Assembly: GCA_963699105.1 (NCBI GenBank)
Contig: CAVOTI010000005.1
Coordinates: 310,001-374,000, forward strand
Length of the DNA stretch: 64,000 nt
Origin: Bog-756 sp963699105
Lineage (GTDB): Bacteria > Actinomycetota > Acidimicrobiia > Acidimicrobiales > RAAP-2
Direction: 5' to 3'
Shown: piece after piece, positions 63,756 to 64,000 of the stretch
Position numbering within the stretch: position 1 is the stretch's first letter
How the letters are laid out: the number at the start of each line of letters is the position of its first letter
Made by a program: the position numbers and the translations under genes
Notes under the pieces: generated by a model
Databases searched by the model: none
What the model was told of the DNA's origin: nothing
Seen by the model: the letters and a program-made list of their open reading frames with translations, nothing else

Positions 63756-64000
63756 CAGAAGAACATCCCGTGGCTGAGCTGCTCGACGATCGGGCCGAGG
63801 GCGAGGGCGGGGAAGAAGGTGAGGCCACCGATAATCACGATTACTCCGATGGTGAGGCCGACGAACATGCCGTTGTCGGTGCGGAAGGTGCCGAGGGACT
63901 CGGGCACGACGTTCTTGGCTGCTAGCGACCCCCCGAGGGCCAGGGCTGGGATCATGATGCCCACCCTGCCGATCAGCATGTCGACGGCGCCCATGACGTT
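63755..64000 (-). CDS. kdpA: Potassium-transporting ATPase KdpA subunit (C-terminal fragment; rest outside window)
   Basis: Only the last 81 codons lie in the window. Sequence such as GRVGIMIPALALGGSLAAKN, GTFRTDNGMFVGLTIGVIVI and LTFFPALALGPIVEQL matches the conserved C-terminal end of KdpA, the K+-channel-like subunit. Stop TGA overlaps the kdpB ATG. The gene continues past base 64000. Confidence 0.95.
   Translation of the reverse strand, partial: NVMGAVDMLIGRVGIMIPALALGGSLAAKNVVPESLGTFRTDNGMFVGLTIGVIVIIGGLTFFPALALGPIVEQLSHGMFF

Overview
The window is GC-rich DNA from an actinomycete-type bacterium, most likely a member of the Acidimicrobiia (inference). Supporting signs are a mycothiol-dependent maleylpyruvate isomerase-like enzyme, a resuscitation-promoting-factor lysozyme-like domain, an RNase E/G with a disordered N-terminal extension, and the order tig-clpP-clpX-folC-ndk-mreBCD-mrdA-(radical SAM pair)-rne-rplU-rpmA-obg-proB. 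It looks like a chromosome.

Layout. Bases 1-20,600 are a long housekeeping block, all on the minus strand: protein quality control (tig, clpP, clpX), folate and nucleotide enzymes (folC, ndk), rod-shape and wall elongation (mreB, mreC, mreD, PBP2), two radical-SAM tRNA-type proteins, RNase E/G, ribosomal proteins L21 and L27, a tyrosine phosphatase, obg and proB. A very large plus-strand sensor follows (20.9-25.4 kb): V4R-like domain, Glu/Pro/Ala repeats, GAF, GGDEF, EAL. After a Ppx-type phosphatase comes tRNA-Pro. The last 20 bases of that tRNA are repeated 2.38 kb downstream, bracketing a small island with an erythromycin-esterase homologue and a phosphoribosyltransferase but no integrase.

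From 29.7 to 36.4 kb lie an ATP-grasp ligase, an unusual acyl-CoA dehydrogenase-like protein, a PAS-GGDEF-EAL protein, a metallo-beta-lactamase-fold hydrolase and a DedA membrane protein. Then come a ParA ATPase coupled to a zinc-ribbon protein, a secreted beta-propeller-type protein, three tRNA genes (Arg, His, Lys), a DHA2 drug efflux pump with a divergent MarR regulator, a ParB-like protein and a 1,538-residue secreted protein. The two secreted proteins share the same C-terminal 42-residue repeat module. From 48.5 to 58.6 kb are mostly small metabolic or stress enzymes (USP, aldose epimerase, SurE, Rpf, hydrolases, ArfB, FAH, SDR, GNAT, OsmC). The window ends in a high-affinity potassium uptake operon (kdpA, kdpB, kdpC and a kinase-less KdpD), with a separate DUF4118-GAF membrane protein convergent to it.

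Many genes, including essential ones (obg, proB, rne), are interrupted by single-base or two-base shifts, often in runs of G or C. I treat most of these as likely sequence or assembly errors rather than pseudogenes, and I give gene spans across the breaks. No CRISPR array, insertion sequence, transposase or integrase gene was recognised.
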